Part shown: piece by piece, positions 61,997-64,000 of the stretch | How positions within the stretch are numbered: position 1 is the first letter of the stretch | Layout: the number at the start of each line of letters is the position of its first letter | Source of the DNA: Cordia subcordata | Lineage: Eukaryota > Streptophyta > Magnoliopsida > Boraginales > Cordiaceae | Reading direction: 5' to 3' | Length of the DNA stretch: 64,000 bases | Assembly (NCBI GenBank): GCA_028554755.1 | Contig: JAPTOF010000001.1 | Location: 8,966,001-9,030,000 of the forward strand | The notes under the pieces: generated by a model | Seen by the model: only the letters and a program-made list of their open reading frames with translations | Told to the model about the DNA's origin: nothing | The model's database searches: none | Translations under genes and position numbers: made by a program

Positions 61997-63119
61997 GGGG
62001 TGAATAGCACAACATCCTCTTATAGTTTGACTAATGTGCACAACACCTTCATGTGGTTAGGAAATTAGCTAAGATACCTTTTATGATTTTAACGAGAGTG
62101 CACATACTCCCTTAAAACTAAGGGACAGTTGTTGTGCAAATCTCTAATTTATCCTTTTGCACTCACTCAAATTGCAAAAAAGTGCTTCATTCTAACCAAC
62201 TGAGCTAGAAAGAACTTTGCATTTTATTTTCTTAGCTTAAATAAAATATTGTTATTTGTAATAAAAAATTAAAAAAATTCTTGACGTTAAATCATCTTCT
62301 TCTCTCCTGTAAAGGAACCAAACAGACAAAGTCATTGCGAAGCTAAGGACCCAACCCGACATTATCACATCATCTAACCGTTAGATCAACAATCAGTCAA
62401 TGTTACCTCGCTCTCCAATGGCCAGCAACATCGCTGGACATCTCCAATCATTGTTATGATTTCGCGCCACCGTCAACCGCCACCATCTCAGCGGCGAAGT
62501 TTCAAGCTCTCATCAGAGCTTTTTCAGGCCAAGTCACAACGCGCTACTGCTATAGAAAACTTTCTTGTGGTCTTGCGAGTCTAACCGTATCCTCCATGTG
62601 GTGTGTTGGCGCACCGTTCTCAATTTGTCATTAACGACCTTGCGACAACTTCAAAGCTTTTCGCCAGCTTCACCACCTTGACAGGGGAGGGGGTGGGGGG
62701 TCGCTGATTGGGGAAAGGGGTGGGAGGGTCACTGATAGGGAAGAGGGTGGGGGGCGTTGCTGCTGGGGGTTAGGGGTGAGGTAGCTGTTGGGGGAAGGGG
62801 TTAGGAGAGTTAACGAGGAGAAGAGGGAAGGGGGAAGAAGATAACCTTTTTTCTAAAAATGGTTTTTAATAATATCTTTTATTTTAATATTTATTAGGGA
62901 TAAAATAGTCTATTCATTATATTTAAAATTAAAATCAAAATAACATTTTACTAGGTGCACGTGTATCTCAAATCTTATTATTTTAGACGGAAAAATTAAT
63001 GGAAAAGATCTATATGTATTTTCGTTAAAACTATAGGGGATATCTTAGTTAATTTCCTAACCATAGGGAGGTCTTGTGCACATTAGTCCAACCATAAGGA
63101 ATGTTGTGTTATTCTTCCT
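61997..63119. mobile_element. Mutator-like element, Pack-MULE candidate
   Basis: Terminal inverted repeats of about 110 bp: left 61997-62106 and right 63011-63119 share ACACAAC/GCACAACAT, GACTAATGTGCACAA, TGGTTAGGAAATTA and TTTTAACGA in order. Flanks AAAATTT (61990-61996) and AAAATTT (63120-63126) are a 7-bp direct repeat consistent with a target duplication. The interior 62390-62830 is much richer in G+C than the surroundings and carries G tracts. No transposase is seen, so it is non-autonomous. The cargo is not recognised. A tRNA A-box-like word (minus strand TAGCTCAGTTGGTTAGAA, about 62195-62212) lies inside. Confidence 0.5.
62680..62835 (+). repeat. G-tract cluster with quadruplex potential
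   Basis: Many runs of three to six G (for example GGGGAGGGGGTGGGGGG) separated by short loops on the plus strand, within the MULE-like element. Irregular repeats of GTCGCTGAT / GTTGCTG words. Confidence 0.5.
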
Positions 63120-63126
63120 AAAATTT

Positions 63127-63519
63127 AAAATATAAATTCATAACTCATAAAACCGGTTTTAAAATTTATTTGAATTTGACAAATTCATAAAATCCATTCT
63201 TAATTAAATCCTGAGATAAGAATTTTCTATATTCTAAAAATAAATAAACAAAATAATAAATTAAAAAATGCAACAATTATCATTTCCAACAATCTCTTAA
63301 CATCCAAGACAGATGTCAAAAAAAAAAAAAAGTTGAAAAATACAATAGCTTTCTTGGTCGAAACATGCTTGATCAGGCCAATAATAAAAAGACCCTGCAA
63401 ATATATGGTAGAAAAGCATTAATAATAGTAAATAAAAGGTTTACTTTTTGTCTATGTGCATGGAAAGGACTTGGAGGAATAATCACAAATCTCCACGCCA
63501 GATCTTGAAAGAACAATTT
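63127..63519. other. Intergenic DNA, no gene seen
   Basis: Poly-A run near 63319. Nothing recognised before the kinase relic. Confidence 0.5.
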
Positions 63520-63520
63520 A

Positions 63521-63590
63521 CCTTGTCCTTAGATCCCAGTGAATTATGACATTTGATTTACTGTGAAGGTAAAGAGATCCCTCTGCGAAC
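63521..63590 (-). pseudogene. Receptor-like kinase catalytic-loop relic
   Basis: Minus strand, between an acceptor TTCGCAG and a donor AG|GTAAATTG, reads GSLYLHSKSNVIIHWDLRT. This resembles subdomain VI of plant receptor-like kinases (usually LxYLHxxS..IIHRDLKxS). The HRD motif has become HWD and the lysine two residues later is Arg, so a working kinase is unlikely. A possible preceding piece (LVVYEAYSS, about 63960-63990) resembles subdomain V. The full gene runs off or has decayed. Confidence 0.5.
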
Positions 63591-64000
63591 ATAAGATGCA
63601 CTCATATCATTATATTAAAATTTTATCAGCAAAGGCAAATATAGGCTACCGTATAAACAACCATCACGGAGATCTCCTTGACCTTCTTTCATGATACTCT
63701 GATATAGAAGCATAATGTGAAACGATATTTTTTTTACAGCAGACACTATTCACTATTCCAGAAGCACTGTTTGCAACTACTATGATGCTGAACACATGGT
63801 ATCTAGAAATATCGTAAGCTATATCGTCAATAAATTTTGTGAGTATCCACGAAATATTTCTAAAAAAAGTAGGGGAATATGGATGCAGATGTGCATTTCC
63901 AGCAGATTGCACACAGACTTTAGAGAATGGCATAAAGAAGCAACTTTTAAGATTGCATTCGTTGCCAGGTGAAGAATATGCTTCATAAACTACAAGGCAA

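Overview
The window is nuclear DNA from a eudicot land plant. It is AT-rich, has GT-AG introns throughout, and is dense in plant transposon families (hAT-, CACTA- and Mutator-like non-autonomous elements, tRNA-derived SINEs, an L1-type LINE tail). Only two intact protein-coding genes can be supported. No bacterial, viral or organellar genes and no CRISPR array were seen. The species cannot be named from the sequence alone.

Layout: 1-22.8 kb is intergenic and built of AT-rich DNA, mini- and microsatellites, SINE-like pieces, several MITEs and a truncated LINE. 22.9-30.2 kb holds a complete EMBRYONIC FLOWER 1 (EMF1)-like gene on the minus strand. Its seven coding exons join without a frame error into about 1,185 codons, with a TATA box, a leader carrying two short uORFs and a probable poly(A) signal. 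30.2-42.3 kb is gene-free, with a possible solo LTR, MITEs and small tandem duplications. 42.3-48.5 kb holds an unrecognised plus-strand gene. It has a convincing promoter (two perfect TGACGTCA palindromes 21 bp apart plus a TATA box), but its first exon has an in-frame TAG and the later exon-like pieces do not join cleanly, so it is probably broken. 49.6-54.2 kb holds a complete 13-exon alpha/beta-hydrolase gene on the plus strand (360 aa, Ser/Asp/His triad visible), with a roughly 105-bp minisatellite in intron 3 and a possible relic of a tandem duplicate about 1 kb downstream. 54.2-64 kb is intergenic and contains MITEs, a foldback element, a 1.1-kb Mutator-like element with about 110-bp terminal inverted repeats and a GC-rich, G-tract-rich interior (Pack-MULE candidate), and at the right edge a degraded receptor-kinase fragment.

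The two intact genes are not functionally linked in any visible way. EMF1 is a nuclear Polycomb-pathway repressor and the hydrolase is a predicted soluble enzyme of unknown substrate. I did not find a convincing new multi-gene system. The items most worth checking are the Pack-MULE candidate, the promoter pair and premature stop of the 42.4-kb gene, the EMF1 leader uORFs, the intron minisatellite and the hydrolase relic.
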